Source: an uncultured Chlorobiaceae bacterium (GTDB lineage Bacteria; Bacteroidota; Chlorobiia; Chlorobiales; Chlorobiaceae). From it: a DNA stretch of 56,886 bases. Of the stretch, positions 17,299 to 25,090 are shown piece by piece (within the stretch, counting starts at the first letter, position 1; every line of letters begins with the position of its first letter). Under the pieces are notes generated by a model. That model was not told the origin of the DNA. It saw nothing but the letters and a program-made list of their open reading frames with translations, and searched no databases. Made by a program: the position numbers and the translations under genes. The stretch is taken from positions 1 to 56,886 of the forward strand of contig CAILRB010000024.1 in assembly GCA_903836465.1 (NCBI GenBank). Direction: 5' to 3'.

Positions 17299-17736
17299 TT
17301 ACAATTTTGCTGAGCCTTCCTGATAATTCAATGCGTTAACAACATACTTTGTAATGACGGCATCACCTGATTTAGGTGAACGTTTTACAACCCATGATTG
17401 ATCGGCGTCAAGAATGATTCTTTCGCTTTTTGCAGACGGAGGATTCCAGACACTTGCCTGCCATTCAACAACAAGGTTAACTTCCGCAGTTTCACCCTGG
17501 AGATTTATGTTCACCTCCTTAAGCCGGTGCACCTCGTCAAAAAAGATTCGAATAACTCTCTCATACCACCCTTCAAACGCAACCAAGCCCTGCAACGTTG
17601 CCTCTGGAAACGTCATTTCCAGATTCTCTTCTGACAGTAATGGTATGAAATCGAGGAGGGGGGCATGAACATCAAGTTTTCTGTACCATATTTTGGCAAG
17701 ATCTGATACTTCTGATTCAGTTAAAGGTTTTGTCAT
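17299..17736 (-). CDS. NTF2/SnoaL-like protein
   Basis: A 145-residue protein starting at the ATG at 17736, which has GGAG 7 bases upstream; the in-frame TTG at 17748 is less likely. The pattern is a helix (A-K-I-W-Y-R-K-L-D-V-H-A-P), a strand pair around E-M-T-F-P-E, a G-W-Y-E-R-V segment, and long strands such as A-E-V-N-L-V-V-E-W-Q-A. These indicate the SnoaL-like cone fold. No catalytic residues can be assigned. The three NTF2-like proteins of the cluster differ enough to bind different ligands. The gene is separated from the upstream porin gene by a strong stem-loop. Confidence 0.7.
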   Translation of the reverse strand: MTKPLTESEVSDLAKIWYRKLDVHAPLLDFIPLLSEENLEMTFPEATLQGLVAFEGWYERVIRIFFDEVHRLKEVNINLQGETAEVNLVVEWQASVWNPPSAKSERIILDADQSWVVKRSPKSGDAVITKYVVNALNYQEGSAKL

Positions 17737-17801
17737 AGCGTACTCCAAAGATTGTTTTTTATTATTAATCTTATTCTCTCTTATGACACTTTTCCGAAGC
17801 T

Positions 17802-17829
17802 TGACAACAGGGAGTTACCCCTGTTGTCA
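17802..17829 (-). terminator. Stem-loop inside the operon (attenuator or processing site)
   Basis: An 11-bp perfect stem, tgacaacaggg pairing with ccctgttgtca around a 6-base loop, lies between the porin gene (stop 17871) and the next gene (start 17736). On the minus strand no U-run follows, so it is not a classical terminator. It may attenuate read-through or protect the upstream porin mRNA. Confidence 0.6.
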
Positions 17830-17870
17830 TTTCCTTGTTTAAGCTCAGCTACATTTATCCAACGATTTTA

Positions 17871-19352
17871 TCAGAGATGGTACAACATAGTAAACTGAAG
17901 CATAGTTGAGTTTTTGTCGCCTAAACCAAATACACGGTCGATCCCTCCCTGGGCAGGTTTGGCATTCCCATAAATCAGCATATAATCTACTTTCTGGGTA
18001 GGAGAATAACCAAGAATCAAATCCCATTCAGAAGCAAATTTACTACTAGATACCGGCAGATTAGTGAACAGTTGTGCAGTACTCGGCTCATTAAACTGAT
18101 AATTGTAATAGAAGATCTTCATCCAGCTTCCCTTTACCGGCGGAATCAAGGTTAGATTCACAAAATGTGTGTCAAGATTAGTTAAACGGGTCTCGTATGT
18201 TCCAACCACAATTCCCTGATACCAGTATCCAAACCCACGTTCAGTAGAACCATTGTACAGGTAATCCCAGCCTTCATTTTTATTTGTTGTACTCGCCTTG
18301 TCACCTGAAAATGAAGAATATCGGTAACCAAGTGTCGGGTACCAAGGCAAGCTTGGCATAAAGTATTTTGCCTCTGCAAACCAAGCAACCGCATCTCTAT
18401 TGATATAACTATTGTTATTCTTCTGGAAATCAACTTCTCCAGCAAGTTCGAGGTTCTGAAGAGTTGAAACAGGATTTCCGCGACCATGTATTCCTGTAAC
18501 ACTCAATCCATCACGCTCATGATTATTTGAACTGGCCACTTTAAAGTATGATACCCCTACCTTACCAAGCTTTTTATCAACCAATTCAAAATTGCCACCT
18601 ACAATGTTATCTTTGTAGATATCTTCGATGGGGTTCTCATCCTTGATATAGGTATTGGATTGCAGGTAAAACAGCTCCAACTGATAGGGAAGTGATTTAA
18701 GACGTACAATCGCCGAATTATTCCATGCCGTCCTTGGATCCAGCCAATAAATACCTTTATGAGGACTGGCTTCATCATTTCCATCGGTTAAAACCATACC
18801 ATCGCCAAGCTGAAAGTTCTGCTTGCCAACACTGATATCCAATCCATCCTGGTCGAGAAAAGAGATATTATTCCCGGACTTCCAACCCAGAAATGCCTTA
18901 TCCAAGTTAAGATATGACATGTTTTCACCGATAACATACGGAGGGTTGCTACCTAACGAATAATGTTCACCGTTCGTCAAACCCCAACTATCGCCATCCC
19001 CTCTAGTTATAGAGCCAACAGCACGTAATCCCCCATATATAGTGCCTGAATCTGAGGTTTTCCATAATAAATTAGCACTTGGAGCAAAATAACCTTCTGA
19101 CCTCGCAATATCTGTTGCACCGTAGGAAGGGGGAAATGTATTTACGCCTAACTGTCCCAAGCCAAAATGAGTATTGTTTATCGACATACTCGAAAATCCA
19201 GCCGTTAATCCATAATCAATCTTGGGATTGTCATTACCGGCTAAAACTGCATCGGGATACACTGCACTAATAAAAAAGCCTGCAGCAACAACTGCACAGC
19301 ATGATTGCAAACTTTTTATAACATTCTTTTTACTAAGCTTACTATGCTTCAT
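17871..19352 (-). CDS. Outer-membrane porin-like beta-barrel (alginate-export-like)
   Basis: A 493-residue secreted protein. I chose the ATG at 19352 for its excellent GGGGGAGG ribosome site. A signal peptide of about 34 residues ends V-L-A before G-N-D-N. The remainder alternates polar and aromatic residues in long strands separated by Asn/Gly-rich loops and ends in H-L after an aromatic strand, as expected of a 16-18-stranded outer-membrane channel. The closest family I can suggest is the alginate-export (AlgE-like) barrels; this is tentative. It would admit or release the compound handled by the operon. It is followed by a stem-loop that could raise its expression relative to downstream genes. 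Confidence 0.7.
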   Translation of the reverse strand: MKHSKLSKKNVIKSLQSCCAVVAAGFFISAVYPDAVLAGNDNPKIDYGLTAGFSSMSINNTHFGLGQLGVNTFPPSYGATDIARSEGYFAPSANLLWKTSDSGTIYGGLRAVGSITRGDGDSWGLTNGEHYSLGSNPPYVIGENMSYLNLDKAFLGWKSGNNISFLDQDGLDISVGKQNFQLGDGMVLTDGNDEASPHKGIYWLDPRTAWNNSAIVRLKSLPYQLELFYLQSNTYIKDENPIEDIYKDNIVGGNFELVDKKLGKVGVSYFKVASSNNHERDGLSVTGIHGRGNPVSTLQNLELAGEVDFQKNNNSYINRDAVAWFAEAKYFMPSLPWYPTLGYRYSSFSGDKASTTNKNEGWDYLYNGSTERGFGYWYQGIVVGTYETRLTNLDTHFVNLTLIPPVKGSWMKIFYYNYQFNEPSTAQLFTNLPVSSSKFASEWDLILGYSPTQKVDYMLIYGNAKPAQGGIDRVFGLGDKNSTMLQFTMLYHL

Positions 19353-19390
19353 TTGAATCCTCCCCCAATTATAATAGTCGATTTTTAAAA

Positions 19391-20215
19391 TCACTTCATT
19401 TGAAAAAGAAAATAGGCAGACATTTCAAGCATGGATCTGAGCCCGTAGTCAGGGAATGCCGCTACAACATTTTGTACAAAATTTTCGCCGGTTGAAGACG
19501 ACAGGATACTCTTCACCTTTTTGAGATTGGCTATATTTTCCTTAATGATGGATATTTCACCAGGAAAGCCATGGCCAGGAAGAACAACTTCGTATTCCCC
19601 ACTTTCATATTGCTTCAGCGCGGCAATCCATCCATCAAAGCAGAGGGTTCCATCCATCGATCTCTGTCCAACAAAAAGATGCACCTTGTTGTAGAGTAAG
19701 TCCTGTGCGATAAAGGTTTTTTCTTCCGGCAGATCGAGCGCCAGCATAAAAACATCCTCTGCTGCAACTATTTTAAAGAGCCTGAAGAGAACTCCATCAA
19801 TAGTTACCTCGCTCTCAGTAATAGCTTTGTTTGGCAAAAAGAGCGTATCGGTAACCAGATCGCCATGATTATTTCTGTGAAAATCCATGGCGATTTGAGC
19901 AAACATTTTTATCTCTTCTATGGTCTCCGGAAACGCATACACATCAACATCCTGAAAATACTCAATACCAAACCAGTGATCAGGGTGGGAATGTGTCACA
20001 AAAACACGATCAATCGGTTTTCCAAGGCTTTTCGCATATTCCCGCAGCTCACTTGCATAGGGCCTCATCAACATTGCATCAATAATCACCAGCTTATTCG
20101 CCGTTTCAATAATCTGGGCATTGACTCTTTCACCATCATCAGGGCTTGCGCAACAGTGTATCTGCACCTTATTCCTTTTGATGGTCGTGATCACTAAATT
20201 TTTTACCGGATTCAT
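19391..20215 (-). CDS. Metallo-beta-lactamase-fold hydrolase
   Basis: A 274-residue protein with the metal-binding T-H-S-H-P-D-H-W motif (His75, His77, Asp79, His80) and a late L-P-G-H-G-F-P-G strand-loop that supplies another ligand. The Asp in A-Q-D-L-L-Y likely bridges the two metals. The fold covers glyoxalase II, lactonases, sulfatases and RNases; the compact size and lack of a signal peptide suggest a cytosolic small-molecule esterase or thioesterase. With a VOC protein and DJ-1 proteins in the same operon, a glyoxalase II-like step is conceivable but not shown. It is spaced 68 bases after a DJ-1 gene and 38 before the porin start. Confidence 0.82.
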   Translation of the reverse strand: MNPVKNLVITTIKRNKVQIHCCASPDDGERVNAQIIETANKLVIIDAMLMRPYASELREYAKSLGKPIDRVFVTHSHPDHWFGIEYFQDVDVYAFPETIEEIKMFAQIAMDFHRNNHGDLVTDTLFLPNKAITESEVTIDGVLFRLFKIVAAEDVFMLALDLPEEKTFIAQDLLYNKVHLFVGQRSMDGTLCFDGWIAALKQYESGEYEVVLPGHGFPGEISIIKENIANLKKVKSILSSSTGENFVQNVVAAFPDYGLRSMLEMSAYFLFQMK

Positions 20216-20283
20216 CGCCTTATAATTATGGTGTCTTGCAAAAATTGCCTTACTGTCATAAAAAGAAATAGTACCACCCCAAC

Positions 20284-21039
20284 TTATTTTTCTGACAGAA
20301 CCTCTACCAATTTATCCCCAAATGCGATACTGGACTCTACTGACTGAGCTGAAACAAACGGGAAATCAAAATGAGCCACCGGATTTTTCCTGTTTGCTGT
20401 TGGTACTGCAATCACGCGTCCTGTATCTCCAACCGCATCTTCAACAATAACCTGAAGAGGAAACGCAAAACCTGGGGTCACAAGATCGGTCCCCGGATTT
20501 GCAGGAGTGGCATTATAGAGAGGATAAGGGAGATCATCGGTAAAGTCCCACTCTTTTGGGTGAGCAACAATAGTTTTCCCATTTATAATACTCTTGCCAT
20601 CTTCCTTTTTGCGAGCCCATACAAAAGCGCCTACGGCGTAGCATAACGCTCCCAAAATTTTCCCCTGAGCATAAAAGGCCTCAAGCAGGCGGTGCACCCT
20701 GGCATTTCCAACGAGATCCAGCGGAGAACCAGGACCGCCGACAATGACCATGGCATCATAATCGTCAGCCTTTGCATCCGCAATTTTTATAGGGTTATCC
20801 CATTCACCGGTCTTCAGTATCTCCAGAATTCTGTCCACAACTTCTGCCGGGTTGACGTTATATTGCTGAACAGGATCAACAAAACTCTTGTCGACACTCA
20901 ACTGTAACGGCAGCGGTGTGATCCCTCTCTGGGTCGCAAGAGTCAGTTTAAAACCCGCCTTGTTCATGGCATCCCATGGCGCCTGAAGTTCTTCGCCCCA
21001 TAATCCAAGATTTGATGCAAGTACCAATACTTTTTTCAT
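20284..21039 (-). CDS. DJ-1/PfpI-family protein (Hsp31-like)
   Basis: A 251-residue protein. The start K-K-V-L-V-L-A-S-N-L-G-L-W-G-E-E-L contains Glu17, and the nucleophile elbow is G-A-L-C-Y-A-V-G-A-F with Cys133, preceded by I-V-G-G-P-G-S-P. The H-P-K-E-W-D-F and D-F-P-F-V-S-A-Q-S segments are shared in pattern with the 276-residue paralogue (C-I-E-Y-D-Y; D-Y-P-F-I-T-A-R-S), marking the two as a divergent pair. Relatives act as glyoxalase III, hydratases or chaperones. It lies 31 bases after an NTF2-like gene, repeating the NTF2-then-DJ-1 order seen at 16.0-17.2 kb. Confidence 0.83.
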   Translation of the reverse strand: MKKVLVLASNLGLWGEELQAPWDAMNKAGFKLTLATQRGITPLPLQLSVDKSFVDPVQQYNVNPAEVVDRILEILKTGEWDNPIKIADAKADDYDAMVIVGGPGSPLDLVGNARVHRLLEAFYAQGKILGALCYAVGAFVWARKKEDGKSIINGKTIVAHPKEWDFTDDLPYPLYNATPANPGTDLVTPGFAFPLQVIVEDAVGDTGRVIAVPTANRKNPVAHFDFPFVSAQSVESSIAFGDKLVEVLSEK

Positions 21040-21070
21040 GATTCTTCTTATTAACGTTAATAATGATTAA

Positions 21071-21415
21071 TTACATCATGCCGGAATAATGGCGAAATAT
21101 CTTGCCATCTTTCATATACAGCGCATCCCAGACCCTTAATTCACCACTTGTGGTATTTATCCTGGCCTGAAGACAGATAGAGTCTTCAGAAATGAGCACT
21201 TTTTCAAGGGCAACAAAGCCCCGGTAAATATTTTTGAGGTACATGCCAAATTGTTCTTTCAAGGACTCTTTGCCGGCAATAAGTTGCCCTTCCTCACCCA
21301 GCATGAGAAACATTATTGCATCATCATGGTAATCATTCTCCACCAATGCTCCTGCATCACCGTCTGCAAGGAGTCTTATGTGATTGTCAAGAAATTTCTT
21401 GAAGTCCATAATCAT
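21071..21415 (-). CDS. NTF2/SnoaL-like protein
   Basis: A 114-residue NTF2-fold protein: N-terminal helices (F-L-D-N-H-I-R-L-L-A-D-G-D-A-G-A-L-V), a D-Y-H-D-D-A strand, the I-A-G-K-E-S-L-K-E-Q-F turn, and a terminal W-D-A-L-Y-M-K-D-G-K-I-F-R-H-Y-S-G-M. Similar to the 130-residue protein at 16813-17205 in order and in the H-Y/F-x-G-M end. A ligand-binding or isomerase-like role is possible. The start could also be the second Met (MDFKKF), two codons in. It follows the first outer-membrane gene of the operon by 49 bases. Confidence 0.72.
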   Translation of the reverse strand: MIMDFKKFLDNHIRLLADGDAGALVENDYHDDAIMFLMLGEEGQLIAGKESLKEQFGMYLKNIYRGFVALEKVLISEDSICLQARINTTSGELRVWDALYMKDGKIFRHYSGMM

Positions 21416-21464
21416 TTATTCATGAAATGTGAAAATAGTACTACCTGTCTCTTGTCCCCAGTAA

Positions 21465-22247
21465 TTAGAAATTATATGATCCACCGACATAGAGTCCGGT
21501 AAATTTGACAATCGCCTGACTCCCATCAACAACCACCTTATTCACTGCCCTAATATTCTGATAACCACCAATTACACTGATATCCTTACTAAGAAGCACT
21601 TCAGCTCCAATCATATAATTCACCAAATACCTCCCTGCCATTAAAGGACCAGGGACAAAGCCGGGAATACCATCTATCATATATCCATGTACTACAACAT
21701 CAGGAACATACCCATACTTATAGGTAAGCATCAACCTGTCATGCAGTTTATACGATCCTTTTACGCCAAACTCAAGGCCATCATACCAATTCGGTGCCGA
21801 GATTGTTGGGCTGGCCCACATCCTAAAATATCCAAGCGTAGGCGTTACCTTACCAAAAGTCCCTCCTTCAAGAACAGTATATCCAGCACAAAGATCAAGT
21901 ACTTCAGAAGTTTCATGGGTAAGGGGATTAAAGGTTGGTGAGGAGGAAGTCTCATCAACTCCGCCAACAATAGTATTCGATGTTCCAGTAAGGTAATTTA
22001 TTGAAAGTAAATATTTTCCGTAATTTACCTCCCCCTGAACCCCATAGTATCCTTTGCCTTTATTTTCATGATCTTTTGGAAGCTGAAAATTCGCTTGCAA
22101 ATACCCAGGCGCACTGAGATGTGTTGTGTGAGGTGAATAAATAATAGACAAACTCCCCTTGACATCCTCGGCTTGCACCATAGAAGTTGTCACAAGTGAG
22201 GTGAATAATGTGCCCGCAAGAACGATGCACGTTTTTTTGATCCCCAT
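21465..22247 (-). CDS. Outer-membrane beta-barrel protein
   Basis: A 260-residue protein with a Sec signal peptide (M-G-I-K-K-T followed by a hydrophobic core, cleavage after V-Q-A). The mature part is a series of amphipathic strands with Gly/Tyr/Asn turns and ends Y-N-F; a terminal aromatic residue is the usual signal for barrel insertion. The number of strands suggests about 10-12. It is the first gene of the long minus-strand cluster, so the operon is bracketed at its start and middle by outer-membrane channels. No specific family can be assigned; uptake of a hydrophobic small molecule is one possibility. Confidence 0.65.
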   Translation of the reverse strand: MGIKKTCIVLAGTLFTSLVTTSMVQAEDVKGSLSIIYSPHTTHLSAPGYLQANFQLPKDHENKGKGYYGVQGEVNYGKYLLSINYLTGTSNTIVGGVDETSSSPTFNPLTHETSEVLDLCAGYTVLEGGTFGKVTPTLGYFRMWASPTISAPNWYDGLEFGVKGSYKLHDRLMLTYKYGYVPDVVVHGYMIDGIPGFVPGPLMAGRYLVNYMIGAEVLLSKDISVIGGYQNIRAVNKVVVDGSQAIVKFTGLYVGGSYNF

Positions 22248-22459
22248 AGCTCTTAATCTCCTTTTTATTGATGATTGAATTTGTCAGTTAAAGATAAAAT
22301 CATCCACTTAACAAATATAAGATTTTAACAACAAAATCAACAATTAAATACTTAATCCAAATAACCAAAAGAAAACATAACTGATTATTCTATAGAATAC
22401 TAAAAAATAAAGCCTGCATTTATACGCCCCCACTATTCAATTGGATATCAGCAGAAATC
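22248..22459. promoter_or_regulatory. AT-rich leader expected to hold the promoter of the long operon
   Basis: A strongly AT-rich gap of 212 bases upstream of the first operon gene, downstream of the metal-exporter gene on the same strand. No terminator with a clear stem and U-run is visible, so read-through from the exporter cannot be excluded. I cannot name -35/-10 boxes with confidence. Confidence 0.35.
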
Positions 22460-23428
22460 TCATGGTAGCGCATTCCTGCATGCTTCACCGGGATATTCTA
22501 TTTCTACCGTTGAGTGGTACAGACCATATCGATCGACCAGGGTTCTGATAAGCTCTTTGAGTTGCATGTAGTCTTCGGCATCAAGCAAGGAATCCACTTC
22601 AAGGTGAGCCGTGAAGACGTTATGCACCCCGTCAAGGGACCAGATATGGGCGTGATGAACGGCATGAATATGTTCCAGACCCTCAATTTCACGTGTAACG
22701 GTATCAAGATCAAACTTATCAGGTACCGCTTGCAAAAAAACCGGCAACATTGCTTTCAGATTTTTTACAACACCGGATAAAATATAAAGCGTAATTATGA
22801 TGGCAAGGAGAGGGTCAAGTACAGGGACGTCCCAGAAATAGAGCACAACGGCAACAACAAGTACAGCGACCCATCCAAGCACGTCTTCAAGCAAGTGCAG
22901 CGCTACTACTTTAGCATTCATGCCGCTCTCTTTCGAGAGCTTTGCCATGGCAAAACCGTTGACCATCACTCCGACAACAGCAAGAAGAATCATTCCGCCG
23001 GCATTAGGGTGATGAGGCTCAAGAATACGGGGTATAGCATTGGCAAGCACGAAGAGCGAACTGGTCAGCAGTACCGCCGTGCTGATGAGCGCACCCAAAA
23101 GAGAAAATCGTTTGTAACCATAAGAGTATCGCGCACTGCTCTCTCCACCGGATTTGCTCTCGAAATACCATGCCTGGGCAAGTGCAAAAGAATCACCAAG
23201 ATCATGGACCGCATCAGCAAGAATAGCCGTACTGCCAGTTAAAAGTCCTCCGGCGATTTCAACAAGGGTAAACCCTGCATTAAGGAAAAACGCAGTTTTG
23301 ATGTTGCCGGAGACATGGTGATGGTGATGACCGGCATTATCATGGTGATGCTGGTTATGACTCGCATTATCATGGTGATGACTGGCATCATGATGGTGCG
23401 AACTTTCTCCTGGTATTGTGCCACTCAT
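22460..23428 (-). CDS. Cation diffusion facilitator (CzcD/ZitB-like), His-rich
   Basis: A 322-residue metal/proton antiporter of the CDF family. Six transmembrane helices run from about residue 45 to 235. The metal site is visible as A-D-A-V-H-D-L-G-D in helix 2 and L-H-L-L-E-D-V-L-G in helix 5 (the H-x-x-x-D pair typical of zinc exporters). A C-terminal cytosolic ferredoxin-like domain follows, with V-H-H-A-H-I-W-S-L. The N-terminal 40 residues are mostly His with Asp/Asn, encoded by short degenerate tandem repeats, and would bind or buffer Zn, Co or Ni in the cytosol. Length is normal. Confidence 0.88.
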   Translation of the reverse strand: MSGTIPGESSHHHDASHHHDNASHNQHHHDNAGHHHHHVSGNIKTAFFLNAGFTLVEIAGGLLTGSTAILADAVHDLGDSFALAQAWYFESKSGGESSARYSYGYKRFSLLGALISTAVLLTSSLFVLANAIPRILEPHHPNAGGMILLAVVGVMVNGFAMAKLSKESGMNAKVVALHLLEDVLGWVAVLVVAVVLYFWDVPVLDPLLAIIITLYILSGVVKNLKAMLPVFLQAVPDKFDLDTVTREIEGLEHIHAVHHAHIWSLDGVHNVFTAHLEVDSLLDAEDYMQLKELIRTLVDRYGLYHSTVEIEYPGEACRNALP

Positions 23429-23474
23429 AAATTCATTGGCTTATAAAATACTATTCAGACCGATATGCCGAAAG

Positions 23475-23525
23475 TGCCGGATGCATTTTGCTGTAGCAAT
23501 GTTCAGAAACATCAAGCATCCGGCA
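23475..23525. repeat. Inverted repeat 3' of the ion-channel gene
   Basis: tgccggatgc (23475-23484) is the perfect complement of gcatccggca (23516-23525) with a 31-base loop. It lies between the channel gene's stop and the exporter's start. It may act as a weak terminator or a protein-binding site; no U-run follows on the minus strand. Confidence 0.45.
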
Positions 23526-23567
23526 GCATTACAGAGGAAACAGCAAATCCACGTAACCAACTAACTA

Positions 23568-24677
23568 TCAGGAATATATAATTTGTAGCATTAACCCGAC
23601 AAAAACTACAACAAATAATAATATCTGAACTTTAAAACTAACTCTGTCAATTTTGATCATCTTCTGAATACTTTCAGGAGATTCTCTATCCATATAAACA
23701 TTAACCCATATTATCTGAAGCAATGTTACAACAATACATAAATATGCAAGAAGGTATATTTTGTCCATTAAAACCAGTGATGGACATTCAGGAATAGCGT
23801 CCATTGCTGATTTCTGGAGAAAAACGAGAGTTAATAAAGCCGTCGCAGGCATCGTCGTTCTTACCTCAATATACGTTGGTTTTAATATCAGGGAAAACCA
23901 GTTTGTCATCAGAACAATAAGCAACGGAATAAAAAGTTTTAAGAGAAAAACATTGACTTCGCGATCAACATGGAACGCAAATTTCAAAACAGAATATTTT
24001 GAAGCTTTGGTTACACCGGTTTCACCAAAATCAGTCCCATAATCATGAATATAACTCTTTGAAGTCAAACCATTTACTTTCCACCCCGGAACTATTAACC
24101 CAACATCATAACCTGAAGATATTGTATCAGGAACATAAAATATCTTGTCATAAGTGTCTGAAGAGTTTTCCACATATAACGATAATTCTTGCTTGTCAAG
24201 AGGATAATATTTTAAGTCAAACGGCTGGAAAAAAACACCATCAATACGAATGACCTGATACTTTTCACCATTACTTAATATTTCAGGCTCTTTCATGATA
24301 ACCTTTTTTACCAAGCCCCAATCTTCAACACCATTGACAAAATCAAGAGATTCGACAGGATCAAAATCACCTTTCCATCTCAGCCATAGATATGCAGTCA
24401 TATGATAGGTATTCGATCTCACATCCATATTATAGATATTGATACCATACATTCCGACAGTTACCAGTTTTGCTCCTTCAACGGGCTTATCGGTTGCTAT
24501 GAGAGTTCCCTGCGTATTTTTTATAATTGAAGTGGGTATAACTCTTGAGTGGCTCTTTTGTGCCGAAGCGATGTTCACTCCACATATAATTATTAATAAC
24601 AGAATCATAAAAACCGTTCTGATTGTCTGCAACAGCTCCTTTGTCATTATTATCTGTTTTTCAAAACGCAGTAACAT
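23568..24677 (-). CDS. Prokaryotic pentameric ligand-gated ion channel (Cys-loop receptor family)
   Basis: A 369-residue protein beginning at an ATG with GGAAGG 5 bases upstream. A signal peptide (about residues 12-40, cleaved after A-S-A) precedes a beta-sandwich ligand-binding domain containing the family's loop P-F-D-L-K-Y-Y-P-L-D-K-Q at 152-163. The two cysteines of animal receptors are absent, as usual in bacteria. Four membrane helices follow: M1 about 242-264 with the conserved proline (L-F-I-P-L-L), M2 about 270-290 lining the pore, M3 about 302-326 after the short I-P-E-C-P link, and M4 about 346-368. There is no large M3-M4 cytoplasmic domain. GLIC and ELIC are known relatives; ligand and ion selectivity here are unknown. 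It is monocistronic or heads the exporter gene. Confidence 0.88.
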   Translation of the reverse strand: MLLRFEKQIIMTKELLQTIRTVFMILLLIIICGVNIASAQKSHSRVIPTSIIKNTQGTLIATDKPVEGAKLVTVGMYGINIYNMDVRSNTYHMTAYLWLRWKGDFDPVESLDFVNGVEDWGLVKKVIMKEPEILSNGEKYQVIRIDGVFFQPFDLKYYPLDKQELSLYVENSSDTYDKIFYVPDTISSGYDVGLIVPGWKVNGLTSKSYIHDYGTDFGETGVTKASKYSVLKFAFHVDREVNVFLLKLFIPLLIVLMTNWFSLILKPTYIEVRTTMPATALLTLVFLQKSAMDAIPECPSLVLMDKIYLLAYLCIVVTLLQIIWVNVYMDRESPESIQKMIKIDRVSFKVQILLFVVVFVGLMLQIIYS

Positions 24678-25090
24678 TTATGCCTTCCTTTTAATAATTT
24701 TATAGTAACGCAAAATAATTTTAAAATAATAACAAAATGGTATCAAGAAAAATTCAGTACTCTTTACTTTTCTACAATATACTTACCTAAAATATAGCGC
24801 TTCATTAAATATTTTTTAAAGTAAAATTTATTTATTGCATCTCACCTGAATAAATATAGATCTCAAATTAATGTTATACTGTTTTCGTGTATACACTTCA
24901 TCACGCACAAAAAATCATCTATAAAAAAAATAAAACGTTTATTTGTAATAAGATAGAAGAAAACACCCCCATTATGCAACAAATATCTCCCAAAAGCCCT
25001 CAATTGTCATGATGGGATAATAACAACTCCATCAATATTTAAATTTAATGTATTTTCCTATTAATTAGCAATAATAATGAACGATACATC
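24678..25090. other. AT-rich intergenic region between divergent genes
   Basis: About 410 bases of very AT-rich DNA between the ion-channel gene (minus) and the PAP2 gene (plus), which must hold promoters for both. A 10-bp palindrome gtgtatacac sits at 24887-24896. I see no ORF, RNA gene or repeat that I can support here. Confidence 0.5.

Noticed and set aside
24887-24896. gtgtatacac palindrome as a regulator site
   Set aside because: Ten-base palindromes are common in AT-rich DNA and nothing else supports it.
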